Below are positions 37,279 through 46,413 of a stretch of 64,000 bases of DNA, piece by piece. The notes below the pieces were generated by a model that ran no database searches, had not been told where the DNA came from, and saw only the letters and a list, made by a program, of their open reading frames with translations. A program made the position numbers and the translations under genes. Source of the stretch: JAFGJQ01 sp052034525 (lineage in GTDB: Bacteria > Planctomycetota > Phycisphaerae > UBA1845); NCBI GenBank assembly GCA_052034525.1, contig JBPOIK010000028.1, positions 25,279 through 89,278 of the forward strand. The letters are read 5' to 3'. Each line of letters begins with the position of its first letter. Positions within the stretch are counted from its first letter, which is position 1.

Positions 37279-37740
37279 TCACTTGCCCGCACCCGGCCGG
37301 CCGGCCGAGAAGATGTCGTCGCCCACCTGCGCGGGACGTTTGCAGATCGGACAGCGGATGGAATCGGTTGCCGGCTGCCATTCCCCTTTTGCGAAACGGA
37401 TCTCCGACAGTCGGCTCAGCCCCATCGCGTCCTGGTGGTACCGGACGTAACATTCAAACGGGCCGTGTTCCGGACATGTGCGTCGCAGAACGATGTCCGC
37501 CCGGTGCGTCCCGTCATCACACGTGCGCGATCCGTACGCGCCGGGCGCCGTGAACCGCTCGCCGGTATCACATTCCCAGGTAAACGTCTGATCGGTCACC
37601 GCCCTCTGTCGACCCACCTGCGCGGAGTCTCGCCGATACTGCCGCCAGGCGAAGTAGACGCCGCCCGCCACCGCCACCGCGCACGCAAGACTCACTATGG
37701 CCATCCGACGCTCTGGCCCGCCCTGACGAATCCTCACCAT
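37279..37740 (-). CDS. Membrane-anchored Cys-rich hypothetical protein
   Basis: About 153 residues from the ATG at 37740; another ATG at 37791 is in frame. One membrane helix near the N-terminus (MAIVSLACAVAVAGGVYFAW) is followed by a periplasmic part with Cys pairs: WECDTGE, RTCDDG, RTCPEHG and RCPICKRP. These spaced pairs suggest one or two zinc-ribbon-like knuckles. I do not recognise the family. It is in the same direction as the prepilin-like gene upstream, but a gap of 170 bases separates them. Confidence 0.55.
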   Translation of the reverse strand: MVRIRQGGPERRMAIVSLACAVAVAGGVYFAWRQYRRDSAQVGRQRAVTDQTFTWECDTGERFTAPGAYGSRTCDDGTHRADIVLRRTCPEHGPFECYVRYHQDAMGLSRLSEIRFAKGEWQPATDSIRCPICKRPAQVGDDIFSAGRPGAGK

Positions 37741-37912
37741 CGTTTCGATCCCAGACGGCTCACCTCTCTGTGCGACAATGGAGAACCCCATGTGATCGGG
37801 CGCGGAATCCCGCCGATCTGACCCGGCAAACCGGCCGGAAGCTCACCGGGCGCAGCGGACACACCCGCCCCCATGCCCCGCAAGCATATCACGATCCAAC
37901 CTGTGGAACCAG

Positions 37913-38728
37913 CTATGGCTTTGGGACCGGACCGGTCCACCAGAACGCGCCGACGTGGGCGAAGCTGTAGTGCGGCACTCGCAAGTCATTGCAAAGCGGG
38001 CAGTCCCCCGCAGCGCACGCTTCGTAATATCTCAGAATCGTGCGGCTCATCAACTCCGACGTGGGAACACGGCGCAGGCTGCCGCCCAGGGTCGCAATGT
38101 TGATCGCGCCGGAATGACGTGACGTCAACCACGGAAGCACCGCTTCCGTATTCCCTTCGCTGAAGCTGTCATCCCAGGGCAGCCGACCGGATGTGCGGTG
38201 CGACACCCAGGAACCCGCGTTGCCGCCCGCGGCCGCATACGTCCCGTCCGGACCGATGTCGGCAATGAGCAGCGTATCCATCGGTCGACGAGGCTGGCGA
38301 CGATCCAGATTCGCCAAGAAGCCCCCATGGCTCGACTGCAGGAAGTCACTCAGCCCGTAACTGCTGCCGGACACATGGGCGAAATCGATCAGACCCGGCT
38401 GCATCGGATCCGCCGGACAACGCAGCAACTCCGGATCATGCAGGTAGTTCGGATACAACTTGGAAAACCAACTGCGCAGTATCGCCGAGTCGATCTGGCT
38501 GTCACTGATCGGAAGCCAGCCGTCGTGGTCCATGCGATACACCTGCAGAGCCTGATAGACTCCCTTGAGGTTGTGCAGGCATATGGTGTTTTCCGCCTGC
38601 TGAATGGCTCGGCTCAGCGACGGCAGCAAAATACACAACAACACCGTGATCAGCATCACCACCACCAGCAGCTCCAGCAGGGTGAAAGCAGATCGCGCGG
38701 GGCTCCGGGTTTTGGCAGAAGCGTTCAT
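37913..38728 (-). CDS. Prepilin-like protein with type IV N-terminal methylation signal
   Basis: The protein has 271 residues from the ATG at 38728. The N-terminus ARSAFTLLELLVVVMLITV is the prepilin peptidase motif (cleavage before Phe, Glu at +5) with a hydrophobic helix. The rest contains NTICLHNLKGVYQALQVYRMDHDGW and a C-terminal region rich in Trp, His and Cys (GDCPLCNDLRVPHY), as in the many planctomycete DUF1559-like pseudopilins. It probably joins a type II secretion or pilus-like fibre; the number of such genes per genome is often high, so the exact partner is unknown. Confidence 0.82.
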   Translation of the reverse strand: MNASAKTRSPARSAFTLLELLVVVMLITVLLCILLPSLSRAIQQAENTICLHNLKGVYQALQVYRMDHDGWLPISDSQIDSAILRSWFSKLYPNYLHDPELLRCPADPMQPGLIDFAHVSGSSYGLSDFLQSSHGGFLANLDRRQPRRPMDTLLIADIGPDGTYAAAGGNAGSWVSHRTSGRLPWDDSFSEGNTEAVLPWLTSRHSGAINIATLGGSLRRVPTSELMSRTILRYYEACAAGDCPLCNDLRVPHYSFAHVGAFWWTGPVPKP

Positions 38729-38918
38729 GAAGCCCGGCCGCCGTTTTTGTGCCTGTCGTGCGCCCGATACGTACATACATAATTGCACGAAAAGGGGCGC
38801 GATGCAAGACTATACCCGGTTTTCTTCCCTCTTTCCTTACATCGGCACGAATCGCCGCGCCGAATCGAGAATCCCGCCCAAACACGGTAATCCCCGTCGA
38901 AACGCCCCTCCGTTGAGG

Positions 38919-38924
38919 TATAAT
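38919..38924 (+). promoter_or_regulatory. Consensus -10 (TATAAT) upstream of the radical SAM gene
   Basis: A perfect TATAAT lies 84 bases before the ATG at 39008. No -35 match is seen at 16-18 bases, so it may need an activator. The inverted repeat at 38976-39006 would lie in the leader. Confidence 0.4.
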
Positions 38925-38975
38925 GCTCTGCGGCATAGCAGGCGAATCGCACGCTCCATGCGAGGTCTATCTTGT

Positions 38976-39006
38976 TTACAGTGCATAAATTCCGGTGACA
39001 CTGTAA
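38976..39006 (+). promoter_or_regulatory. Perfect 8-bp inverted repeat touching the start codon
   Basis: TTACAGTG (38976-38983) and CACTGTAA (38999-39006) are perfect inverted repeats 15 bases apart, ending one base before the ATG of the radical SAM gene. It may be a repressor operator, or an RNA hairpin that hides the ribosome-binding site (GGTGA lies in the loop). Confidence 0.45.
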
Positions 39007-39007
39007 T

Positions 39008-40804
39008 ATGACTACCCTTCGAGACCGCGTCACCGATGAGTTGCTTCCCTACGTTATCCAACCCGCCCAGTATATCGGAGGCGAAATCAACCAGCTCGTC
39101 CACGAAGGGCAATGGCAGCGCGCGGACGTGCGGGTAGTCATCGCATTTCCAGATACATACACCCTGGGCATGAGCCACCTGGGCTGCCAGGTTCTCTACT
39201 GGGTTTGCAACAGCCTGCCGGGAGTCGTCGCCGAACGCGCATACTGCCCCCAGCCGGACGCGGAAGCCCGGATGCGAACTCGCCAAATCCCCCTGTTTAC
39301 CTGGGATACCCGCCAGCCGGTGCGAGATGCGGACATCCTGGGTATCTCCCTCCAGTACGAAATGCTCTATTCGAACCTGCTGACGCTCCTGGATCTGGCT
39401 GGTATCCCCTTGTACGCGCGGGATCGCGACGAGACCCACCCCCTGGTCATTGGGGGCGGACCGCAGGCGGACAATCCAGAACCTGTGGCCCCATTTTTCG
39501 ACCTGATCGTTAATGGAGACGGCGAAGTCGCGATGGCTGCCATCGTGGGCCAGTATCGCCAACTGAAACAGCAAGGGGCGACCCGCGAGCAAATCGTCCG
39601 CGAACTGGCCCTCTCAAACCCCTGGCTTTATGCTCCATCACTCTACGAAGTCCAGTACCACAGTAACGGAACGGTCGCAACCATCCACCCCGCCATCGGC
39701 GGCCTGCCATGCCCGGTCCTCCGCTGTCAGACTCCTGACTTTGAAGATGCCATCGTGCCCGTTCGTCCACTGGTGCCGCACGTGCAGGCCGTCCATGAGC
39801 GAGTATCCGTTGAAATCATGCGCGGCTGCCCCCAACGGTGCCGATTCTGCCATGCGGGCTACACCAAACGGCCACTGCGATGGCGCAGCGTGGACCGCAT
39901 TCTCAGTATTGCCGAGGAGGCTTGGCGAGCTACCGGGTTTGACGAGATCGGGCTTCTTTCTCTTTCGACCGCTGATTACCCGAAACTGCGGGAACTGGCC
40001 GAACGCATCCAGGCCCGTTTCTCCGATCGTCGCGTGAGCATCTCCCTGCCTTCGCTGCGGGTGGACAAGATGCTCGAAAATGTGCCGTGGATGGTGCGGG
40101 CGGTCCGCAAAAGTGGACTGACCATTGCCGTCGAGGCGGCCCGGGACGATATGCGGGCCGCAATCCTCAAAAAAGTGACTGATGGTCAATTGCTGGACGG
40201 CGTGCGGTCGGCCTACGAGGCCGGATGGAGAGGGTTGAAGTTGTACTTTATGGCCGGCTTTCCGGGCGAGCGACCCGAGGATATCGACGGCATCTGGGAT
40301 CTTTGCCGGGCGGTCAGCGATTTGAGGCGCGAGGTCTGTGGTCTGCCCGCGAAGGTGAACGTATCCATCGCCTGGCTGGTACCCAAACCGCATACACCGA
40401 TGCAATATGCGGCCCAGGCGCGGCCGGAGTATTTCGAAGAGGTTCGGCACCGCCTGCGATCGCTGGCCCGGGATAACAAGTCAATCCGGCTGCGCATGGC
40501 GCGTATCGATCGATCCGTCCTGGAAGCGGTGTTCTCCCGTGGCGATCGGCGGCTGGCGGGCGTCATCGAAGCGGCTTGGCGACTCGGCGCCCGTCTGGAC
40601 GGCTGGGACGAACACTTCCGGCCCCCGTTGTGGGACCAGGCGTTCTGCCAGCAGGGCCTGGACAAAGGCTGGTACGCCCACCGCGAGCGCCCGCCCGATG
40701 AGGTGCTGCCCTGGTCCCATCTGGCCGGCGCGCGAGGGGGCCATGACTACCTCTACACTCAGTACCAGGCAGAGTTGGCAGCCTTGAGGTCAATCGAAGC
40801 GTAA
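39008..40804 (+). CDS. B12-binding-domain radical SAM protein, TIGR03960 type
   Basis: The protein has 598 residues. The N-terminal part (VRVVIAFPDTYTLGMSHLGCQVLY) is the cobalamin-binding-like domain; the radical SAM cluster motif is CPQRCRFCHAGY (about 277). The region RWRSVDRILSIAEEA and the KLYFMAGFPGERPEDI motif are characteristic of the TIGR03960 family. These proteins are often encoded with or fused to a TIGR03936 (DUF2344) partner, which is not found here. The substrate is unknown. The gene has a special leader with an inverted repeat and no strong SD. Confidence 0.88.
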   Translation: MTTLRDRVTDELLPYVIQPAQYIGGEINQLVHEGQWQRADVRVVIAFPDTYTLGMSHLGCQVLYWVCNSLPGVVAERAYCPQPDAEARMRTRQIPLFTWDTRQPVRDADILGISLQYEMLYSNLLTLLDLAGIPLYARDRDETHPLVIGGGPQADNPEPVAPFFDLIVNGDGEVAMAAIVGQYRQLKQQGATREQIVRELALSNPWLYAPSLYEVQYHSNGTVATIHPAIGGLPCPVLRCQTPDFEDAIVPVRPLVPHVQAVHERVSVEIMRGCPQRCRFCHAGYTKRPLRWRSVDRILSIAEEAWRATGFDEIGLLSLSTADYPKLRELAERIQARFSDRRVSISLPSLRVDKMLENVPWMVRAVRKSGLTIAVEAARDDMRAAILKKVTDGQLLDGVRSAYEAGWRGLKLYFMAGFPGERPEDIDGIWDLCRAVSDLRREVCGLPAKVNVSIAWLVPKPHTPMQYAAQARPEYFEEVRHRLRSLARDNKSIRLRMARIDRSVLEAVFSRGDRRLAGVIEAAWRLGARLDGWDEHFRPPLWDQAFCQQGLDKGWYAHRERPPDEVLPWSHLAGARGGHDYLYTQYQAELAALRSIEA

Positions 40805-40849
40805 GCGGAGGAGACTCTCTCGAGCACGCGCCGCCGCCGCGGCACCGGC

Positions 40850-41767
40850 CTAATACTCCAGCGTCTCGTGGTCGTGCTCACAGGAGATGACGCCCGATCC
40901 GTCTTCCACGAATGCCGAGGAAGCCCTCATCGCGGAGGCGTCCACGCCGGCGTTGATGATCTGGTAGTTCACGCCGTTGGAGGCGCCGTGCGCGGCGGCC
41001 GGGCATGTGGTCTGCGGAATCAGGAACGCCTGGGGCTGAGACAAAGACGCCACCGTGTGGAACGACATCATGATCGCGCGCCGCGCTATGTCGGCATCGA
41101 CGGTAATTCCCAGCTCGTCCGGATGAGCGAAACCCAGCGTATGCCCGATCTCGTGCGTGGTCACGTTGGCCAGGATGTTCACCCATTCTCGCCGCAGCCA
41201 GCCGGGACCCGCCACTTCGGCGATCCGACCGCCCCAGATCAGGACCGTGTCATCCACGTACAGATTGCACGGATCATAATCCGCCTGGCCCGCCTGTCGG
41301 CCGCCGGAAGGGGCCGTGTTGAGCGTCAGATGCACGTGGGTCGCGGCGGGATAGTCGTGCGCGCGTCCGGTAATCACCCGCATGTCCACCGGGTCGAGAT
41401 CGCAAAGGATGGTCTCGATGCGCCGGCGGACCTCTTCCTTGAATGCCTCGGCATCCTCGTCCGAAGCGAGCCCGTCGTAAATGGGCAGCTCCATCGGATT
41501 CAGCGGCGAGAGCGTCGTACGGGCGTCCAGCGGGCTGGGGCCGCCATCCCAGTCCAGAATGATCAGCGTATGCGCTTCGCGGCTGGTGGTCGGGGCCCGG
41601 CTGCACACGACATCCGGCCAAGGCCCGACATCACCGGCGGAACCGCTCACACGGGTTCCTCCTCCGTCGGATGGAACCGCTCCACAGCCCGCCGGGCCGA
41701 GGATTATCACACCCAGGACCGCCAGGACAATCAGACCGGGTACGCGTCCTCTGCGCAGTACCGACAT
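40850..41767 (-). CDS. Metzincin-type metalloprotease, lipoprotein
   Basis: The protein has 305 residues. A signal peptide ends near GPAGC (Cys28), so it is probably a lipoprotein. The zinc motif is THEIGHTLGFAH (His205, Glu206, His209, His215), and a Met-turn (AIMMSFH) follows about 20 residues later, which places it in the metzincins (M10/M43-like). The rest shows no clear propeptide. It likely cleaves extracellular or surface proteins. AAGGGGGGAGG lies upstream of the ATG. It converges with the radical SAM gene. Confidence 0.78.
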   Translation of the reverse strand: MSVLRRGRVPGLIVLAVLGVIILGPAGCGAVPSDGGGTRVSGSAGDVGPWPDVVCSRAPTTSREAHTLIILDWDGGPSPLDARTTLSPLNPMELPIYDGLASDEDAEAFKEEVRRRIETILCDLDPVDMRVITGRAHDYPAATHVHLTLNTAPSGGRQAGQADYDPCNLYVDDTVLIWGGRIAEVAGPGWLRREWVNILANVTTHEIGHTLGFAHPDELGITVDADIARRAIMMSFHTVASLSQPQAFLIPQTTCPAAAHGASNGVNYQIINAGVDASAMRASSAFVEDGSGVISCEHDHETLEY

Positions 41768-41989
41768 GGCTTCCTCCCCCCTTGCAGATGCCGGCCGGAA
41801 TTCAGGCCGACACGGCGAAGTGGGTCTTCAGCCATTAAATGTCGAGAAGGGGGGGAATGTCAATGGTTCTGCGGGAAGCCGGCAGAAGTGAGATTATCGG
41901 GAGTTGTCCGCGCGGTCGGAACGCGAGTCCGGGAATACGGACGGGGGGGCGCCGCAAATGCCGCGGCCCGGGCGGCGCCGGGCCACACG

Positions 41990-42628
41990 CTACCGCAGGC
42001 GGCGCCAGACGAGCAGGCCGCACGCCAAGATTGCCAGGGGCAACAGGCCGATCGCCCCGCACGCGCCACGGGTGGCGCGGGTGCCGCTTGCCGGCAGGAT
42101 CTGCTGCGCCGCGTCGAAGATCGCCAGGATGTCCATGTCGTCCTCGATCGTGACGGTCAATCCGTTGGAGCTGACGTTCTCGGTGATGTCTCCGCCCCAC
42201 TGTCGGAACGCCTGGCCCGGCCCGGCCAGCGCGTAGAGCGTGACCACGTCGCCCGGGTAATAGTCGGCGGCGGGCGGATCAACGAAGATCGCTCCGGCCC
42301 CGCTGGGCTCGACGATCAGGGTGAGCTCGCACGGCGTCAAAGGCGCGAACGACACGGAGATGTTCAGCACATCCCGCACTTTGAACGTCAGCGTATCGGA
42401 ATACGAGACGAAGTCTCCCTCCCAGCGTACCAGTTCGTAGCCCTCCGCGGGGATGGCCGTCAGGGTGATTTCCGTGCCCACCTCGTAACTCATGGCGTCC
42501 GGCTCGACCGTGAAGTCGCCCCACTCCGGGGTCGTGTTCAGTATGCTGATCGTGACATACTGCCCCTGGGCGGCCGCGGCCACTCCCAGCACAGCGGCCA
42601 GCGCCACGCCAAGCCGGTTCTTGTTCAT
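41990..42628 (-). CDS. Surface protein with InlB B-like repeats and Cys-Gly C-terminal anchor
   Basis: The protein has 212 residues from the ATG at 42628 (GGAAAGGAA upstream). Signal peptide to about residue 22. Two related beta-domains follow, each with the divergent InlB B-repeat style: GTEITLTAIPAEGYELVRWEG and GDVVTLYALAGPGQAFRQWGG. The C-terminus is GACGAIGLLPLAILACG followed by WRRLR, a Cys-containing helix and basic end like the protein at 4583-5179. Probably a small surface-anchored adhesin-like protein; no further function can be assigned. Confidence 0.7.
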   Translation of the reverse strand: MNKNRLGVALAAVLGVAAAAQGQYVTISILNTTPEWGDFTVEPDAMSYEVGTEITLTAIPAEGYELVRWEGDFVSYSDTLTFKVRDVLNISVSFAPLTPCELTLIVEPSGAGAIFVDPPAADYYPGDVVTLYALAGPGQAFRQWGGDITENVSSNGLTVTIEDDMDILAIFDAAQQILPASGTRATRGACGAIGLLPLAILACGLLVWRRLR

Positions 42629-42835
42629 CGCGATTCCTTTCCAAACCGGTCCGTCCGACGGCACGGTCCCGCCACACGCGCGAGAGGCCGGGACGACCGG
42701 CTCTATCAGCGGCCAGGTGCCCGCTCCGATCGCGGACGATCCCCACCACGGAGCTATCGGCAGGGGCCCGCGCGTGATTTAGGGGAATCCAGGGGCGATA
42801 ATGTCTGCACGGGCGCCAGCGCGCGGCCGGATCCG

Positions 42836-45148
42836 TCAGAACACGGTGCCGATGAAGAAACTGAATATCTGCTTCTCGTCGTCCTTGTGGTAAGAGACCG
42901 GGATGGCCAGGTCGAACTCCATCGGTACCGGTCCGAAGAACTCCACCTGCAGCCGGATGCCGAAGCCCACGGAGGCGCGCCAGGTGGTGATCTCGAAATC
43001 TTCCTCCACGGTGCCCATGTCCGTGAAGAACACGCCGCGGATGACGTCGGCGAACAGAGGGAAGGAGTATTCCGCGCCCGTCAGGAGCATGTAGTCTCCG
43101 CCAATCGCGAAGTCCTTGAAGCCCCGGCGGGGCGAGATGCCGCGAAACTCGAAGCCGCGCAACGACCCGATGCCGCCCGCGTAGAACCTCTCGAACACTG
43201 GCGCGTCGCCGAACATGGCCCCTCCGCGAGCCCGCAGGGTGAGCACCGATTTGCGATCCTCGACGTCCGTGTACAGGGTCTTATGCCAGGCATAGCTGGA
43301 GACCAGCGATCCGAAAAACTCGCCCCCGAACGTGCCGTACTGCTCGTAGGAAATGGTGAACCGGTCGCCCTTCGTAGGCACAAAACGGCTGTCCGTCCGA
43401 TCTCGTACAAGAGAGACTTTCGTGCTGGTGATCAGGTTGTTTCCCTTATCGTCGCGCACCTCCCGCGGGGCGAAGAAATGCAGATCCGAGATGTTCACGT
43501 TCTCCACGCGGAAGGCCAGTTCACCGTACCAGCCCTCCAGGAACGACCAAGGCAGACGCCGGCCGAAACTCATGTTGGCGCCGACCCGGCGCTCGTCATA
43601 TGAATCCCGCTCACGCTCGAAGTAGTACCCCCCCAGTCCGAACTGGATCGGCTTGTCCAGCAGAAACGGTTCGGTGAAGTCGATGCGGAACCGGTTGAAC
43701 TCTGTGCCGGGCTGGGCCTCGATCCGCAGCCGCTGGCCGGCCCCATGGAACGATTTCAGACGGACGAATTCCCGAAAACTCCTCGGCCAGTCGAACAGGT
43801 CGAAATTCTTGATGTCCAGCATGATGGAGCCGACCAGCCCGCTGTCGCTGGTCACGCCCGCTCCGAACAGGAAGTCGCCGGCCTTGGCGGACTCTTCCAC
43901 GTTCACGACAATGTCACGCACGCCCGGCTCCTCGCCGACCGGCGAGACACTGGCGCGCGAGAAGATCTGCGTCTGAACCAGCCGCTGCTCCGCGTTTTTC
44001 GCCTCGGTCAGGTTGAACAGATCTCCCGGAAACAGCTCCAACTGCCGCCGGACCACCTTGTCCTTGGTTCGTTCGTTGCCCCGCACCACGATCCGCCCCA
44101 CCCGGATCTGCTCGCCCTCCGTGATCTGCACCGTCACCAGCACCTGGTTGGGCGTCGCGGAAAAAACCTGGACCGCCTTCACCTCAGCGTAGATGTACCC
44201 CAGCTCTCCGTAAAGCGTCTGCAGCCGCTTCGTGTCACGGTCCAGCTCCGTCTTGAGGATGGGATTGCCGACCGCCATCGTCAGCTCGGCCAGCACCTCT
44301 TCGTCCGTGAAAACCTGGTTCCCCTCGAACGCGATGCTCTCGATGCTGTACCGCGGCCCCTCCACGACCGTGAACCACAGCGTCAGTTCCTGCCCATCCT
44401 CGCTTCGCTCCACCCGCCAGGTGGCCCGGGCGTCCAGGAAGCCCTGATCGCGATAGTAGGATTGGACGGCCGTGGCATCGCTTTCGGCCTGGTCGGCGTC
44501 AAACCGGCCTGGCCGGAAAATCCACATGTACGTCTGGGTCTGAATCTGCTGCTGAAGCTTGGCCGGGGCGATGGCGTCGTTGCCCTCGAACAGGATCCGG
44601 CGAACGCGAACGCGGGGGCCCTCCTCGATCCGATACAGCAGGATCCCCTGGTTCAGTAGCTCTTCGTCTATGGTGACCTGCGCCTCGCCGTAGCCTTCCT
44701 TGCGGTACAGGCCCAGAATCGTCTCCCGGCCCTCCCGCACGCCGTAGGCGTCCGTCGGGTCGCCCACCGACACCGGGACGGAACTCCGCAGCTTCTTCTC
44801 TTTGAACTTGACATTACCCTCGAACCGAATCTCCTGAATGACCGGCCGCTCGGAGATCGGAAACCGCACCACCACGCCCTCGGGCGTCACCTCGGTCTCC
44901 AGGGTGACCGTCAGGAACTTGCCGGTTTTCAACAGACGTTCGATGTCCTGGCGGGCCTGCGCCTCGTCGAACGGCTCGCCCGCCGTGGTTCGAACGACGC
45001 TGCGGAGGTAGGTCCGGCTGGTCTGCTCGGCACCGGGAAACTCAACGGCGACCACGTTCCCACCGCCGGGCGGTGTCGAGGGTTCCTGTCCCCAAGCCGC
45101 CTGTGCCAGCCCCAATACCAATGCTGCGAGGGCAGGTACTCTCCACAC
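42836..45148 (-). CDS. bamA: Outer membrane protein assembly factor BamA
   Basis: The protein has 770 residues. Signal peptide to about residue 20, then POTRA domains (about 28-400, repeated pattern such as VRRILFEGNDAIAPAKLQQQ and ESIAFEGNQVFTDEEVL), and a C-terminal 16-strand barrel (Omp85) with the family motif GGIGSLRGFEFRGISPR and a terminal aromatic-rich strand ending in FFIGTVF. It inserts beta-barrel proteins in the outer membrane. Close to the start lies a palindrome and a weak promoter. It is on the same strand as lolDC but 570 bases away. Confidence 0.93.
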   Translation of the reverse strand: MWRVPALAALVLGLAQAAWGQEPSTPPGGGNVVAVEFPGAEQTSRTYLRSVVRTTAGEPFDEAQARQDIERLLKTGKFLTVTLETEVTPEGVVVRFPISERPVIQEIRFEGNVKFKEKKLRSSVPVSVGDPTDAYGVREGRETILGLYRKEGYGEAQVTIDEELLNQGILLYRIEEGPRVRVRRILFEGNDAIAPAKLQQQIQTQTYMWIFRPGRFDADQAESDATAVQSYYRDQGFLDARATWRVERSEDGQELTLWFTVVEGPRYSIESIAFEGNQVFTDEEVLAELTMAVGNPILKTELDRDTKRLQTLYGELGYIYAEVKAVQVFSATPNQVLVTVQITEGEQIRVGRIVVRGNERTKDKVVRRQLELFPGDLFNLTEAKNAEQRLVQTQIFSRASVSPVGEEPGVRDIVVNVEESAKAGDFLFGAGVTSDSGLVGSIMLDIKNFDLFDWPRSFREFVRLKSFHGAGQRLRIEAQPGTEFNRFRIDFTEPFLLDKPIQFGLGGYYFERERDSYDERRVGANMSFGRRLPWSFLEGWYGELAFRVENVNISDLHFFAPREVRDDKGNNLITSTKVSLVRDRTDSRFVPTKGDRFTISYEQYGTFGGEFFGSLVSSYAWHKTLYTDVEDRKSVLTLRARGGAMFGDAPVFERFYAGGIGSLRGFEFRGISPRRGFKDFAIGGDYMLLTGAEYSFPLFADVIRGVFFTDMGTVEEDFEITTWRASVGFGIRLQVEFFGPVPMEFDLAIPVSYHKDDEKQIFSFFIGTVF

Positions 45149-45720
45149 GGGAATCGCTCCGTATTTCTGGTCGGACCGGGTCCGACTCTATCGCAGGTCT
45201 CGACGTGACAAGGGGTTCTGTTACCGCACCAATGGACAGACATCCTAACCGGGCGTTTCCGTCTTCGCAACTGGTTTGCCGCAAGTCACCCGGCGTCGTG
45301 ATGAACCGGAACCAAGTGTTCCCATGCCCTCGGAAGCGTTTGGCCAGATTCCGGGCCCTCGCTCGCTGCGGCACCCGACTGGCCACCGATCTCGGACGGG
45401 GCCGGTCGAAGTCTGGACCGACGACCAAAGCTCTGCCACCGTTTGTTCCCGTGTACCGGATTGAAATCCGCATTGTGCGAGGGGGTTGCGTTGTTCGCAA
45501 TTGGCGATGGCTGGATACATTGGGACGTACGCGCGGGCTACTGACAGCAGAGGGTGGCGGCGCTGGAGGCGAGCGGCCTGAAAAGGTTAGCAACCGGCCT
45601 GCTCCGCCGTCTGACCGCCCTCACCCGCCTCCCAGCCACTCGCGCCGCTCAAATGGTTCCCGTGCAGACGGCCCAGCGCTTTCCCATTGTGGAGGATCGT
45701 CCGCCGGCCGGGCCGCGCCC
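45149..45720. other. Gene-free stretch upstream of bamA
   Basis: This 572-base stretch lies between bamA and lolD. Open frames on both strands show nothing recognisable. Near its left end are a weak bamA promoter (TTGTCA at 45206-45211, TAGAGT at 45185-45190, 15-base spacer, minus strand) and the palindrome at 45170-45186. Confidence 0.45.
45170..45186. promoter_or_regulatory. 17-bp palindrome upstream of bamA
   Basis: GTCGGACC-G-GGTCCGAC is perfect around a single central base. It sits 22 bases upstream of the bamA start codon and touches the proposed -10, which fits an operator better than an RNA hairpin, as a one-base loop cannot fold. Confidence 0.35.
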
Positions 45721-46413
45721 CTACGCTCGGATACGCCCTTCCACGAGTTGCACGCGGCGGTGAGCCATGCTCGCCACGGCCGGATCGTGGGTGACCATGA
45801 CGATGGTCTGTCCCTGGGCATTCAGCGCCTGCAGGACGGCCAGGATGCCCTGGCCCGTCTTGGCGTCCAGATTGCCCGTGGGTTCGTCCGCCAGCAGCAA
45901 TTCCGGCTCGTTGACCAGGGCGCGGGCGATGGCCGCCCGCTGCCGTTCGCCGCCGGAGAGTTCGTTCGGCCGATGGCCCCCGCGCTGCTCCAACCCCACC
46001 TGCTCCAGAACCTTCTGCGCGTGCCGGCGGACCCGCTTTCCCTCGCGCAACCATTCCATCACGGAGTATCGCACCATGGCCGGCAGCAGGACGTTCTCCA
46101 GCACGTTCAATTCGGGCAGCAGATGGTAGAACTGAAAAACGAATCCCATGGACCGGTTGCGCATTCGCTCCTGGGCGCGTACGCCCTGCGTGAAGATGTC
46201 CTGCCCGTTGAACCGCACCGTCCCGTCGTTCGGCACGTCCAGCGCCCCCAGGATGTGCAGCAACGTGCTTTTCCCGGAACCGCTGGCGCCCATGATCGCC
46301 AGCCATTCTCCGCGCTGCACCTTCACGGACGCACCGCGGAGCACGCGCAGCATCTCCGGCCCCATCTGGTAGAACTTGTACAGGCCGTCGGCGGACAGGA
46401 TGGGCTCACTCAT
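45721..46413 (-). CDS. lolD: ABC transporter ATPase, LolD/MacB type
   Basis: The protein has 230 residues. Walker A GASGSGKSTL (about 41), signature LSGGERQRAAIARAL and Walker B LLLADEPTGNLD are complete, and the spacing is typical for LolD. It overlaps the permease gene by eight bases on the same strand. In Gram-negative bacteria LolCDE moves lipoproteins to the outer membrane; MacB-type export is the alternative. Confidence 0.88.
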   Translation of the reverse strand: MSEPILSADGLYKFYQMGPEMLRVLRGASVKVQRGEWLAIMGASGSGKSTLLHILGALDVPNDGTVRFNGQDIFTQGVRAQERMRNRSMGFVFQFYHLLPELNVLENVLLPAMVRYSVMEWLREGKRVRRHAQKVLEQVGLEQRGGHRPNELSGGERQRAAIARALVNEPELLLADEPTGNLDAKTGQGILAVLQALNAQGQTIVMVTHDPAVASMAHRRVQLVEGRIRA

